From positions 1 through 45,859 of the forward strand of contig CAYNOZ010000002.1 of NCBI GenBank assembly GCA_964398955.1: a DNA stretch of 45,859 bases. Direction: 5' to 3'. Positions 7,513 through 15,444 of this stretch are shown one piece after another. The notes under the pieces are model-generated. The model was not told where the DNA came from. It ran no database searches and saw only the letters and a list, made by a program, of their open reading frames with translations. The stretch comes from CAYNOZ01 sp964398955. GTDB taxonomy: Archaea > Methanobacteriota_B > Thermococci > Thermococcales > CAYNOZ01. The translations under genes were made by a program, and so were the position numbers. Each line of letters opens with the position of its first letter. The first letter of the stretch is position 1.

Positions 7513-8712
7513 ATGGCGAGTCTCAAGGTAAAACTTCGATCTTTAGATGATGAAACACCCTTCTCTCATAAAAAAATTAAAGTTGGTTCAAAGAGTATAG
7601 AAACACCCGCTAAATCACTAGATATTGGGAAAACCACAAAAAAGGATCCCGTGTCAGAAGATTCAAGAGGAATAAATGAGATATACTTCAAGATTACACC
7701 TAAAAAGCTCAAAGAAGGTAGAGAAGGAAAACACCCTCACTTCAAAAAGAAGATAGGAGGATCACTTAACAAAGCAGAAAAGGATGAATTCAACATAATT
7801 TTTCCTGCTTATGATTCTCAAACTGAATTTAATGATGATAATTTATTCCTTTTAGTTGATACAGTTTATTCTACTTCTGATTTCGTGACTATTCCGCTAA
7901 TGCCCAGTTTGGTCGATGCAATAAGAAAAGACGAGGGGAAAGGAACCGATTCTAAATTCTTTCAAATGTATAAGAACAATATAAAGAGATATATTAAAGC
8001 AGTTAGACAGATTGATGGTAAACCAATAATTGGAACTCTCCCAGCAATTTCTTGGAACTTCACAAAAGAGATAGTAGATTTATATTTAGACAAAGGCATT
8101 AGAGGTTTTTGTTTCGATTTTCTTGGAAGAACTATAACGGCCGAAAGACAGCTTTCTGATGTCGTTACACCGCTCATGAGAAAAGTATTTCAAAGAGATC
8201 TCCAAGAAGATATATTCTTATATGCAATGAACGCACACAAAGGTAGAAGTACCGGTAACTTTACACCAGCCAGAGATTTTCTAGGACTCGGATTTGGTTT
8301 CGATATTTTGGGAGATAAACATATTCAGAGAACAATGACTGAAGAAGTAGCTAAGAAATTAAATAGCGGAAAAGATACATTTTTCCTCTTTAATAAAAAT
8401 GACTACATTTACAACTCCTATGAATACGAAAAACTTCAAGAAAATTTACCAAGCGACACAGGATTAAATGAACAAAGAATCACAAACAAAAAGAGTCAAA
8501 AATACAAATTTCAAGCCTTAATCAACGCTGAGCAACAATCCAAAGAGTGTAAAGATCTCAAAACAAGTATAGATGAAAACAGAGTAACGGAATACGTATC
8601 TCCAAAGAAAGGTGCAAAAAGCGAAAGAATTATCAAAGAAATGAAAAGCTCAAAAAAGAAATTTAAGGAAAAGAACTCCACTCAGGTATCCTTAAGTGCT
8701 TTTAAAGACTGA
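7513..8712 (+). CDS. element-borne protein of unknown family, possibly a TGT-like TIM barrel
   Basis: This is the largest gene of the integrated element, 399 residues. The N-terminus (LKVKLRSLDDETPF...KSIETPAKSLDIGK) faintly recalls tRNA-guanine transglycosylases, which open with a short domain leading to IETPA. The middle has barrel-like strands: KPIIGTLPAIS (about 173-183), IRGFCFDFLG (about 200-209), IFLYAMNAHKGR (about 234-245) and LGLGFGFDILGDKHI (about 258-272). The zinc-binding Cys cluster and the DSGGFQ motif of true TGTs are not seen. The C-terminal 100 residues are basic and Lys-rich, as in nucleic-acid binders. The gene is leaderless and divergent from the antitoxin across a shared operator. 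Possible roles are base modification or defence; neither is demonstrated. Confidence 0.62.
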   Translation: MASLKVKLRSLDDETPFSHKKIKVGSKSIETPAKSLDIGKTTKKDPVSEDSRGINEIYFKITPKKLKEGREGKHPHFKKKIGGSLNKAEKDEFNIIFPAYDSQTEFNDDNLFLLVDTVYSTSDFVTIPLMPSLVDAIRKDEGKGTDSKFFQMYKNNIKRYIKAVRQIDGKPIIGTLPAISWNFTKEIVDLYLDKGIRGFCFDFLGRTITAERQLSDVVTPLMRKVFQRDLQEDIFLYAMNAHKGRSTGNFTPARDFLGLGFGFDILGDKHIQRTMTEEVAKKLNSGKDTFFLFNKNDYIYNSYEYEKLQENLPSDTGLNEQRITNKKSQKYKFQALINAEQQSKECKDLKTSIDENRVTEYVSPKKGAKSERIIKEMKSSKKKFKEKNSTQVSLSAFKD

Positions 8713-8725
8713 TAAAAAATCGGGG

Positions 8726-9025
8726 TTATCTTCCTACTACTGCCCATGCTTGTATATCTGCGTTTACTTCACTTTTCTTTTTTAATGTAGTCTGATGTTC
8801 TGGAGATTCATCTATATATTCATCTAAGAAGTCCTCAAGTTCATCTAAAAGATCATCTATCTCCCAGTCGGATAGGGCCCTTCCTTTAATAAGTTCTCTT
8901 AAAGCTCTGCCTTCTTCAGTATTCTTGATGGCAATGTTCTTGAATTTCTTAAGAATCTTTTCCGCTCTTTCAGAGTACTTTTCATGTTCAGGAATTATGA
9001 CCTGTTGAAGGTATGCGATTACCAT
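8726..9025 (-). CDS. small hypothetical ORF after the broken integrase
   Basis: Counting from the ATG at 9025, this encodes 99 residues, mostly helical and acidic (DDLLDELEDFLDEYIDE near the middle). The same frame stays open upstream to 9145 but overlaps the integrase remnant in another frame, so the extra 40 residues are probably meaningless. I do not recognise the family. It may be an independent small gene or the 3' piece of a gene joined to the integrase by a deletion near 9055. No ribosome site is obvious, which favours the fragment view. Confidence 0.4.
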   Translation of the reverse strand: MVIAYLQQVIIPEHEKYSERAEKILKKFKNIAIKNTEEGRALRELIKGRALSDWEIDDLLDELEDFLDEYIDESPEHQTTLKKKSEVNADIQAWAVVGR

Positions 9026-9056
9026 TTCTTGCTGTTTACTTTGTTTCTTTCCCTGT

Positions 9057-9686
9057 TTATAAACTCCAATAGATTGGTATCTCTCTTTTCTTGCTTTTAC
9101 TTTTCCTGAATCGGATCTTTGCCCCAGTTTTTCTGAAGGTAACATCTTCCCATTTTACATTAAGAATCTCCCCGATTCTGCCCCCAGTATCCCAAGTAAA
9201 AAATATCATCAATCTGTCTCTAAACAAGTCCCTGGAATTCATCAGTTTCTTAACTTCGCTTGGTCCTGGTAGTTCTTCCGGTGACGTCATAGGCTTTTTT
9301 GATCTTTTGACATTGGTAGAGATGAAATCAACGATCTCTGGTTCTTCTTCCCCAGTAAGAAATGAGTAAAATTTTCTTATAGCTTTCTTGAATTCTTTGA
9401 TGGTCCATACGCTGTAGTCCTTTTCATTTATTTCGCTGTTATTTATCTTTCCGACTAACTTCTTTAATTCCATTTTATCCGGGTCCAGAAGTGAGAAATC
9501 TATGCTTGGGGCCAGAGTAATGAATGAATACAGATATCTCTGAACAGCTTTCCTTCCAACACCCTCAGCTCTCAAATGCTCCTTGAATTCCAATATTTTT
9601 TCCAATTCTTCTCGAGAATAGTCCGACTCTTTTAGCCGGGAGATAGACTTTTTAAGCCTTCTTTCCATGTTATGTATGTCTGACAT
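9057..9686 (-). pseudogene. truncated tyrosine recombinase (integrase)
   Basis: The true start is the ATG at 9686, preceded by AAGGAGGT on the minus strand; the longer ORF to 9800 would run across the attachment site. The 209 residues contain an N-terminal SAM-like core-binding domain (EHLRAEGVGRKAVQRYL and following) and the first catalytic box of archaeal integrases, FTWDTGGRIGEILNVKWEDV, with the catalytic Arg. The frame stops after KKREIPIYWSL. The HxLR box and the nucleophilic Tyr are absent from all frames downstream, where an unrelated ORF begins. The protein therefore cannot catalyse recombination and the gene is a deletion remnant. Confidence 0.8.
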
Positions 9687-9751
9687 CTTGGACCTCCTTA
9701 AGGCGGCCCGCAGATCCTTTCTCGGCAACTTAACAAACCAGAGCTTGTTCT

Positions 9752-9763
9752 CCCAGGGCTCCA
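9752..9763 (+). repeat. right attachment site (attR)
   Basis: CCCAGGGCTCCA, the exact 12-base copy of the tRNA-Thr 3' end, 66 bases upstream of the integrase start. Flanking bases differ from those at attL, so the repeat ends here. Confidence 0.7.
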
Positions 9764-10276
9764 ATAAAATCTTAAGGAATAAAAATATAACAAAAACCAA
9801 AATAAAGAAAAATATTCTTCTAAATTACCTTTAAAACTTTAATGAAACCTCTTAACTGAAAAATATTAATAATACCAACTTAAAACAAGACCTTTAAGAA
9901 TAGAATAAAAAAATCCCAACTAACCTAAAGAACAATAAAAAATGAGGAATTAAAAGAACTAACCAATGCCACGAGTTGGAACCATACAAATCAACAAAAA
10001 GCCACAGAAATCATCTCACCGAGTTAAAAAAAATTTAATGTTTAATATTTCCCAATTTGTTTGAAATATAAGAATTATAAAATAGATTAATTAATAACAT
10101 GTTAAATCTCCATTTATAAGATAAAATACAAATAAAGAGTCAAAACAAGTAAATCTCGATAAAACTACTTCTCAAATATTTAAAAATTATTTAATATCAC
10201 ATGTGTTTAAAACATATTTTTTAAACATATTCTTTCGAATCATAAATTGTTTAAGGATCTTAATTGATAATTAACT
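9764..10276. other. gene-free AT-rich stretch
   Basis: There is no ORF with coding character. The left half is A-rich with short polyA runs. TTTAAACATA-like boxes near 10205-10225 and TTTAAGG near 10251 could be promoter elements for the RNA candidate that follows. Confidence 0.4.
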
Positions 10277-10449
10277 GCCGTGGTACTGTAGTAAGTAGTA
10301 AGATGACAATGTGATCATGGATAGGGAATCATCAGGAAACCATGATGTGAACTCGTGGTGAAAGTTACGGGGGCGCATGATGTTAAAGTTGTGATGTAAA
10401 ACTATCCATGGCTTGAACCTGTCATTGGCGAAAACTATGGCGCCACGGC
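10277..10449 (+). ncRNA. structured non-coding RNA candidate, family unknown
   Basis: The ends pair perfectly: GCCGTGG (10277-10283) with CCACGGC (10443-10449). Nested inside are ATGACA (10303-10308) with TGTCAT (10420-10425) and CATGGATAG (10316-10324) with CTATCCATG (10402-10410), giving a rod-like fold. A further small hairpin GGCG/CGCC sits before the closing strand, and the motif ATGATGT recurs in the apical region. GC content is well above the surroundings, and a T-run at 10451-10457 follows, supporting plus-strand transcription. There is no ORF. Conserved cores of RNase P RNA, SRP RNA, tmRNA or H/ACA guides are not recognisable. Confidence 0.55.
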
Positions 10450-10558
10450 TATTTTTTGTTATTTAAACATTTCTCATTAAAATTTTATTTTATATTGGTT
10501 TTAAATTTGTAATTCTATTTAGTTTTTTGTTGTGTTTTTAGTTTTGTTATCTTTCATA

Positions 10559-10896
10559 GTTGGGTAAGACCTCGTCCCTTAGGGCGAGGATACACCCAAG
10601 CTAACCTAACAATTTTAAAGTTTAAAATCTTATATCTCGGTAATCTTTTAGAGATGGTCTCTCTATCATGGCTGGTCTAAATTGGCAGTAGGTGTCTGCC
10701 TTACCAAAAGCAAGCATGGACCACTTAAAGATAACTCAGAGCCCTGAGAGGGATATGGGTAACGGTTGCGTGGCACAACCATCAACCTACCTGTTCGATA
10801 GGACGGCTGGCACCTTCCATCCAAAAGAACAGATAAGTTGCAAACCTTAAAAGACCAACCGAGAAGCCCCGACCCTCAGGACGGGGAGGATGTCAA
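10559..10896 (+). mobile_element. IS200/IS605-derived non-coding element resembling a stand-alone omega RNA
   Basis: The left side has the hairpin CCTCGTCCC-TTA-GGGCGAGG after GTTGGGTAAGACCTC (10559-10573), repeated in inverse at 1894-1908. The right side ends GAAGCCCCGACCCTCAGGAC then GGGGAGGATGTCAAC, the form of the right end/omega-RNA 3' hairpin of tnpB-type elements. The interior folds well: GGCAG/CTGCC, GGTTG/CAACC and CCTA/TAGG hairpins, plus GGTC/GGACC pairing. No TnpB reading frame exists. It is either a MITE-like derivative or an RNA scaffold retained without its nuclease. Confidence 0.5.
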
Positions 10897-10902
10897 CTTC
10901 TT

Positions 10903-11142
10903 CCTCATGGAGGCTCCGCCCTTTAGGTCGGAGAGGAAATGAGGCAAAAATATTTATACTTTCCGTGAAATTAAATAGTCAAGTTTGGCTATATTTCAGA
11001 CTGTTTGGAGGCTCTGCTGGCGGAGCTGTAAGCAATCCGAGTCTGAAAAGAACCTCTGCAATGCAAGTTCTAAGTATCGGAAGTGCAACCTATAAAGTTC
11101 CTGTGTCAGGAACCCTCTTCCTCTAGGGAGAGGAGGACGTCA
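10903..11142 (+). mobile_element. second IS605-like remnant in tandem
   Basis: It opens with a two-tier hairpin (CCTCAT/ATGAGG outside, CTCCG/CGGAG inside, 10903-10944). It ends with GAACCCTCTTCC-TCTA-GGGAGAGGAGGACGTCAG (to 11142), again the right-end form of tnpB elements. It directly follows the first remnant, so the two are nested or tandem insertions. Only a fragment of tnpB coding sequence may remain inside. Confidence 0.45.
11007..11126 (+). pseudogene. possible C-terminal remnant of tnpB
   Basis: This short open frame (GGSAGGAVSNPSLKRTSAMQ and about 19 more residues) ends inside the right-end hairpin. That is where tnpB genes of archaeal IS605 elements end, since omega RNA overlaps the gene 3' end. 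The tail with VLSIGSATYKVPVSGTLFL resembles the variable low-complexity C-termini seen in haloarchaeal TnpB proteins, from memory only. No RuvC or zinc-finger residues survive. It is non-functional as a protein. Confidence 0.3.
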
Positions 11143-11198
11143 GATGTTAATTGCCTTTTATAGGGCTGATTTTGAGTGAGTTGGGTGGGGAAGGTGTT

Positions 11199-11849
11199 TT
11201 AGTAGCCTAGTTTTTCTTTTATGATTATTATTGTTGTGTCTGTTCTGGTTGGTTTTCTGTGTTGTATTGTTGTGATTTTACATATTCTATCTTCTGATTT
11301 GCAGTTGCTGCATTTTCCTGTTTGGGCGCATGGTACGTTTTTATTGAGTCTTTTAGCGTTTTTTGGTGCTGCAACATTTCTTACTCTTTCTATTCCCTTA
11401 TCCACGTTTTCCACGATCTTATTTATTCCTGCGACTATTATTACTTGATCTGGTCCGAATATCATGGAAGCTACTCTTTGTCCTGTGCTATCAATGTTTA
11501 TTAATTCCCCTGTCTCAGTTAGGGCATTTGTGCTGGAGATGAAAACATCTGATGTTAGCTGGTTCTTCCTTACTTGGTTCATTTCTTCGCCTTTGAGACC
11601 GCTCATCTTTGCTTTTCTATTATCCGCCACCTCATATCCTTCATCGATTAGAATATCGGATAAACCAATATCTTCTACTGTTACTGAATCCCCAATCCCA
11701 ATTCTAGCCTTATCCGGAATTAAATCCATTATTTTAGAGACCGATTCTTCTTTATTAGAAACAGAAAAGGCTTTAAAATCATTTTTACGAAAACTTTCCA
11801 CTGCTCTACCTACCTTAGTATCTGAATACCATCTTTCCTCATCCCTCAA
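11199..11849 (-). CDS. LUD-domain protein (LutC/YkgG-like, DUF162)
   Basis: The family signature is clear: the ARIGIGDSVTVEDIG and FISSTNALTETGELINIDS segments, and the end PCAQTGKCSNCKSEDRICKI followed by IIIIKEKLGY. LUD proteins take part in lactate utilisation complexes or act as stand-alone enzymes of unknown substrate; with no LutA/LutB nearby the role here is open. The frame is open to 11957, but the first 36 residues are unlike the family. A TTG at 11849, lying about 25 bases from TTTATTAAT on the minus strand, gives a normal 216-residue protein, so I choose it. The coding strand passes from T/G-rich at the 5' end to A/C-rich at the 3' end. Confidence 0.8.
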   Translation of the reverse strand: MRDEERWYSDTKVGRAVESFRKNDFKAFSVSNKEESVSKIMDLIPDKARIGIGDSVTVEDIGLSDILIDEGYEVADNRKAKMSGLKGEEMNQVRKNQLTSDVFISSTNALTETGELINIDSTGQRVASMIFGPDQVIIVAGINKIVENVDKGIERVRNVAAPKNAKRLNKNVPCAQTGKCSNCKSEDRICKITTIQHRKPTRTDTTIIIIKEKLGY

Positions 11850-12266
11850 AAACCAACACCACCCAAAATAATTAATAAATAAGAATAAGTTTTTCGGATC
11901 CCATGACACATTAACGCTAAACTTGAAATAGAAAAAATTAGAATCAACTATTAACAATTATTGATAGATAAGTAATTCAATAATTTTGAGTTTAAACAAT
12001 TATTATGTGTTTAATTTAAATTGATTTGATGTGATTGTTCAAGAATATAATTTAATGTTTATTATAGTTCAGGTTATTCTCTAAAAACTAAAAATAATAA
12101 TTTTAATTACTAATAAATATGGTGGTTGACTGAGGCAAGTTTTATAAGGTACTTATCCTTATATAAGACAGATGTACAAAGATCAATTAAAACAGAATCA
12201 ATCAAATTTCATAAAAATTTATTCTAAAAACCTAAAATCCACAATTAAAAAAGATTGGGGATTCCA
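11850..12266. promoter_or_regulatory. divergent spacer between LUD gene and pilin-like gene
   Basis: No ORF is present. Candidate TATA elements are TTTATTAAT near 11870 for the LUD gene and CTTATATAAG near 12159 on the plus strand for the pilin-like gene. The stretch AAGGTACTTATCCTT next to the latter is an imperfect palindrome that could bind a regulator. Confidence 0.4.
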
Positions 12267-13853
12267 ATGAAAATCCGAAAATTGAGGAACCAAGAACGAG
12301 GAGTAAGTGTAATACTAGGAGCAATTCTACTAATGGGAATACTAATACTAACCTTCCCAATAATCTACCACCAACACGTAAAAAGCAACATGATAGACAA
12401 CGAAGAAGCACAAATGGAAAACGTAAAAGAACAATTCCTCGAACTCCAATCAAAAATAAGCTACATGGAAGGACCAAACGACAACGGACAAACCAAAATA
12501 CCCATGAGCGCAGAATCAGTACCACTATTCCCAGGACAAAGCCCAGCAGGAACAATAACAACAATCAAAGGTAACGGAATACCAACAGATATAGGTGGAG
12601 ACCCTAATACAAAAGTTTACAAAATCAATACAGGATCAATTAAATTTCAAGGAAGAAACCTATTCTACCCAGATCAGAATTACATCCTCGAGGCAGGTCA
12701 CGTAATCCTAGAACAAGACGGAAAAAGCATAATGATATCACCAAACGAAGATCTAATAACATACTCAAACAATTCAAACGAAAACAAATTAGAAATAAAA
12801 TACCCATACCTAAACAAAACAAAGTCAATCTCCTCAACCAGCACAGAAACAATAACCCTAAAATGGGGAGGAAGAAAACGATACCCACAAAACAAAGAAC
12901 TAATAAAAACCAATCAAACCCTTAAATTCACCTTCATAACAGACCACATAAAAGCATGGGAAACCTATCTACAAGCAAAAGATGACAATATCACCAACAT
13001 AGACTTTGAAGTAAATAAAACTGCTGACAGAGTTTACATCCAAACACCAGATGACGCAAACTTCACATACTATGCCTCATCCACCGAACTAGGAGGAGAA
13101 GTAAAAGAACCAATCGTAGAAACCAAAGGATTTGATGAAGAGAAAGTGAACTATAACTCCGCTGTCCTAAACATGAGTTATAACTTCAAAGACTATAGTG
13201 AAGGAGAAATCAGATTCCAATACAGAGAAATACCAAATGGAACTTGGGGTTCAAGTGGATGGGAAACACAATATGGAACTAATTCCACTTATTCTAGACT
13301 AATTTCAGGCCTTAAACCAGATACAGAATATATATACAGAGCTCAAATAAAATACAACTCCAAAACCAAAAAAGGAGAAATTAAAGGCCCATTCGAAACA
13401 GAAACAATACCTGAATATGGAATAGGGAATGAAACCGGAAACGGAACCGCAGACACCATAATAATGCCAACAAGACAAGATGTTGTCTATCTACAAGATT
13501 CCAATTGGGATGAACCTACATTAAAGTTGACTCTGAATAATACTTATGAAAGCTCTGTAAATATTACTAAGTCGAGGGTAGCTTTCTATTCATTAGCATC
13601 CCCCGGAGGTGATAGTATAGAATCAAAATGGGGTAGCAATATTACCAACTCTAGTGGAACAGATCTACAACATAAAATTGGAGGGGATTTTCAACCGACG
13701 GAGAATGATGGAGAGATTCTGCCTGATGAAAACACAAAAATTGAAATATACCTAGATGCTGATAACAACAACTACAATGCATGGATTATGTATCAATTCA
13801 AGATTGATCCAGGAGGATATTATTCATTATTCGTAAGCTTCACCGATAAATAA
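12267..13853 (+). CDS. pilin-like secreted surface protein with fibronectin type III-like domain
   Basis: The N-terminus (KIRKLRNQERGVSVILGAILLMGILIL) is an archaeal class III signal: basic residues, a Gly-Val cleavage region, then one hydrophobic helix, as in DUF1628-type pilins. The long exterior part has a Thr/Ser/Asn-rich beta-sheet character with many N-glycosylation sequons (for example NNT, NGT, NSS). A fibronectin-III-like module at about 300-385 contains ISGLKPDTEYIYRAQI. The total of 528 residues is far longer than a pilus subunit, so it is more likely a minor pilin or membrane-anchored adhesin. The ATG at 12267 with GGGGATT just upstream is preferred over the TTG 12 bases earlier. 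The prepilin peptidase gene follows. Confidence 0.75.
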   Translation: MKIRKLRNQERGVSVILGAILLMGILILTFPIIYHQHVKSNMIDNEEAQMENVKEQFLELQSKISYMEGPNDNGQTKIPMSAESVPLFPGQSPAGTITTIKGNGIPTDIGGDPNTKVYKINTGSIKFQGRNLFYPDQNYILEAGHVILEQDGKSIMISPNEDLITYSNNSNENKLEIKYPYLNKTKSISSTSTETITLKWGGRKRYPQNKELIKTNQTLKFTFITDHIKAWETYLQAKDDNITNIDFEVNKTADRVYIQTPDDANFTYYASSTELGGEVKEPIVETKGFDEEKVNYNSAVLNMSYNFKDYSEGEIRFQYREIPNGTWGSSGWETQYGTNSTYSRLISGLKPDTEYIYRAQIKYNSKTKKGEIKGPFETETIPEYGIGNETGNGTADTIIMPTRQDVVYLQDSNWDEPTLKLTLNNTYESSVNITKSRVAFYSLASPGGDSIESKWGSNITNSSGTDLQHKIGGDFQPTENDGEILPDENTKIEIYLDADNNNYNAWIMYQFKIDPGGYYSLFVSFTDK

Positions 13854-14277
13854 GGAGAAGGGTAACAATCCTCCAGGCCAATTCAGTAATGATTAACGAT
13901 AAAATTTGATTCTGAAATTTTTGAGTTAATCATTCTTACCAAGTACAATTAAATAGAATGAGGTTATCTTACCAAACAATTCATCTTATTTTTAGGTATA
14001 TTTGTTAGGTAAGATCTTTTTTTCTCTTTTTGGAACTATGATCCCTGGTATTCATTGAAAAATTAATCCACCCTATTATAATCAGAGGTGTTACTCAATT
14101 ACAATAGAATTAAATTAGAACCAAATTTTTTTAATACTAAATACTTTGATAGCCTTTTGTTTGATTTTTGGTTTAAAGGAGACAAACAACTCATAAAAAC
14201 AAAAGTTAGTTCTAACCTACTATGTTTCTGAACATGGTCTTAAATAGACGAGTTGAATAACATTACTTGAAGAATTT
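13854..14277. other. intergenic region with two long inverted repeats
   Basis: AATGATTAAC (13888-13897) pairs perfectly with GTTAATCATT (13925-13934). CTTACCAAACAA (13968-13979) pairs with TTGTTAGGTAAG (14002-14013) at 11 of 12 positions. The first could end transcription of the pilin-like gene; the second may be an operator or RNA hairpin. CTTAAATA at about 14231-14238 is a candidate TATA box for the peptidase gene. Confidence 0.4.
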
Positions 14278-15084
14278 TTGCCGAAAACCTTTAAGTTTTT
14301 TCATGATAGATTTAGATATATGCTGGTTTCAGATATTTTCATGATGATTGTTTTATTAACTGGAATTTTAATTGCTTTATATACTGATTTATCAGATTTG
14401 AAGGGGGGTTTTATTCCTGATAAGTTAACTTATACTTTGATCTTTTTTGGTGTAATTTTTCATTTGTTGTTAAGCGTATTTTTGGGGGCTTTTGATCCTG
14501 TTTTGTTTAGTGTGTCTGGAGCAGTTCTTGGGTTTTTGTTGGGGTTTGTTCTTTACTTTGTTGGGTTGGTTGGAGGTGGTGATTTGAAGTTATTGATTGC
14601 AATTGGAGCTTTGATGCCTAACTCACCTACTCCTATTGTTGATGGGTTGGTTCCTTTATCTAGTTATCCTTTTTCGGTTGTTGTGGTTCTTTTGAATGGT
14701 ATTTTGTTGGAGGCTCCTTTTGTGCTTGTTTTTGTTGTTTATTGTTTGGTTAGTGGTAAGAGTATTTTTTCTAGGGAGGTTTTGATTTCTGATTTGGAGG
14801 GTTTGGAGATTCCTGATGAGGCGGTTTATAAAAAGAATGGGGTTGTTAGTGTTGGTGATGATCTTCCTGATGATGTTGATGAGGTTTTTGCTGATCCTTC
14901 TGATTTGGGTGGGTTGTGTGAGGATGATATTGTGAAATTAGAGGAGTTGAGGGATTGTGGTGATATTGGTTCTAGTATTAGGGTTAAGAGGTCTTATCCT
15001 TTTGTTCCTGTTATTGCTGCTGGTGTTTTTTCTATGGTTTTGTTCGGGAATTTGTATTGGAATTTTTTGATGTTATTTTTGTAA
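14278..15084 (+). CDS. A24 prepilin/preflagellin peptidase
   Basis: This polytopic membrane aspartic protease cleaves class III signal peptides of pilins and archaellins. Both catalytic Asp sites are present: DLSDLKGGFIPDKLT (about 37-51) and GGGDLKLLI (about 100-108), the GxGD motif. About six membrane segments are visible, with a soluble acidic loop at about 170-240. The 268-residue length is slightly long because of that loop. The open frame begins with TTG at 14278; the next ATG is 14 codons in and would trim only the pre-membrane tail, so the start is unsure. The coding strand is extremely G/T-rich. Its substrate is presumably the pilin-like protein encoded before it. Confidence 0.85.
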   Translation: MPKTFKFFHDRFRYMLVSDIFMMIVLLTGILIALYTDLSDLKGGFIPDKLTYTLIFFGVIFHLLLSVFLGAFDPVLFSVSGAVLGFLLGFVLYFVGLVGGGDLKLLIAIGALMPNSPTPIVDGLVPLSSYPFSVVVVLLNGILLEAPFVLVFVVYCLVSGKSIFSREVLISDLEGLEIPDEAVYKKNGVVSVGDDLPDDVDEVFADPSDLGGLCEDDIVKLEELRDCGDIGSSIRVKRSYPFVPVIAAGVFSMVLFGNLYWNFLMLFL

Positions 15085-15195
15085 AAATTGTTTTGGTTTT
15101 ATTTGGGTTTTTTATGTAATTTGATTTATTGTTATTTGTGGTTTTTTTTAGTGTTTTTGGTTGTTTTTTGGTTATTGTTTTCTTTTTTTGTTTGG

Positions 15196-15390
15196 TTATT
15201 GGTTTTGTTCCATTTTTATTTTTCCTAGTGTTTTGTGGAATATCCAGACTCCTACTAGGAATGAGAGGCTTGATAGGGATGCTGATATTTCGTCTCCTGT
15301 CATTGCCCATGTTATTGTGTAGTATAGGATTGGTGATAGTATTGTCACTGTCATGATGTATAGTATTAGTATTTTTATGAAGACGTTCAT
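15196..15390 (-). CDS. small two-helix membrane protein
   Basis: The 64 residues include two hydrophobic stretches (about 4-24 and 40-56) separated by a short polar segment with TWAMTGDEIS. An AAAGGGA ribosome site lies six bases before the ATG, and the gene follows the MinD-like gene by 54 bases on the same strand, so it is probably expressed with it. I do not recognise the family. The context suggests an accessory part of the pilus machinery, which is inference. Confidence 0.55.
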   Translation of the reverse strand: MNVFIKILILYIMTVTILSPILYYTITWAMTGDEISASLSSLSFLVGVWIFHKTLGKIKMEQNQ

Positions 15391-15444
15391 TTTGATCCCT
15401 TTCTTTTTTGTTGTTTTTTGTTTATGGGTTGCTGGGTGTTGTTT

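Larger units (their letters stand above)
5837..9763. mobile_element. 3.9-kb integrative element at tRNA-Thr 3' end
   Basis: The element is bounded by a 12-bp direct repeat of the tRNA-Thr 3' terminus. Inside are an acidic hypothetical gene of higher GC than the surroundings, a PIN toxin with its antitoxin, a 399-residue protein of unknown family, a short ORF and a truncated tyrosine integrase whose start lies 66 bases from the right repeat. That arrangement is usual for archaeal tRNA-targeting integrative elements. With the integrase catalytic half missing, the element is probably fixed in place. It carries no recognisable replication gene. Confidence 0.75.

Noticed and set aside
10890..11006. 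5' part of a 78-codon ORF across the IS605-like remnants
   Set aside because: Its start lies inside the right-end hairpin of the first remnant; only the last about 40 codons resemble a TnpB tail.
12232..12913. Hydrophobic minus-strand ORFs opposite the pilin-like gene
   Set aside because: They are antisense shadows generated by the A/C-rich coding strand.
15032..15310. 92-codon minus-strand ORF overlapping the prepilin peptidase end and the small membrane protein
   Set aside because: Its composition (Lys, Asn, Thr runs) is an artefact of a G/T-rich plus strand; it overlaps better genes.
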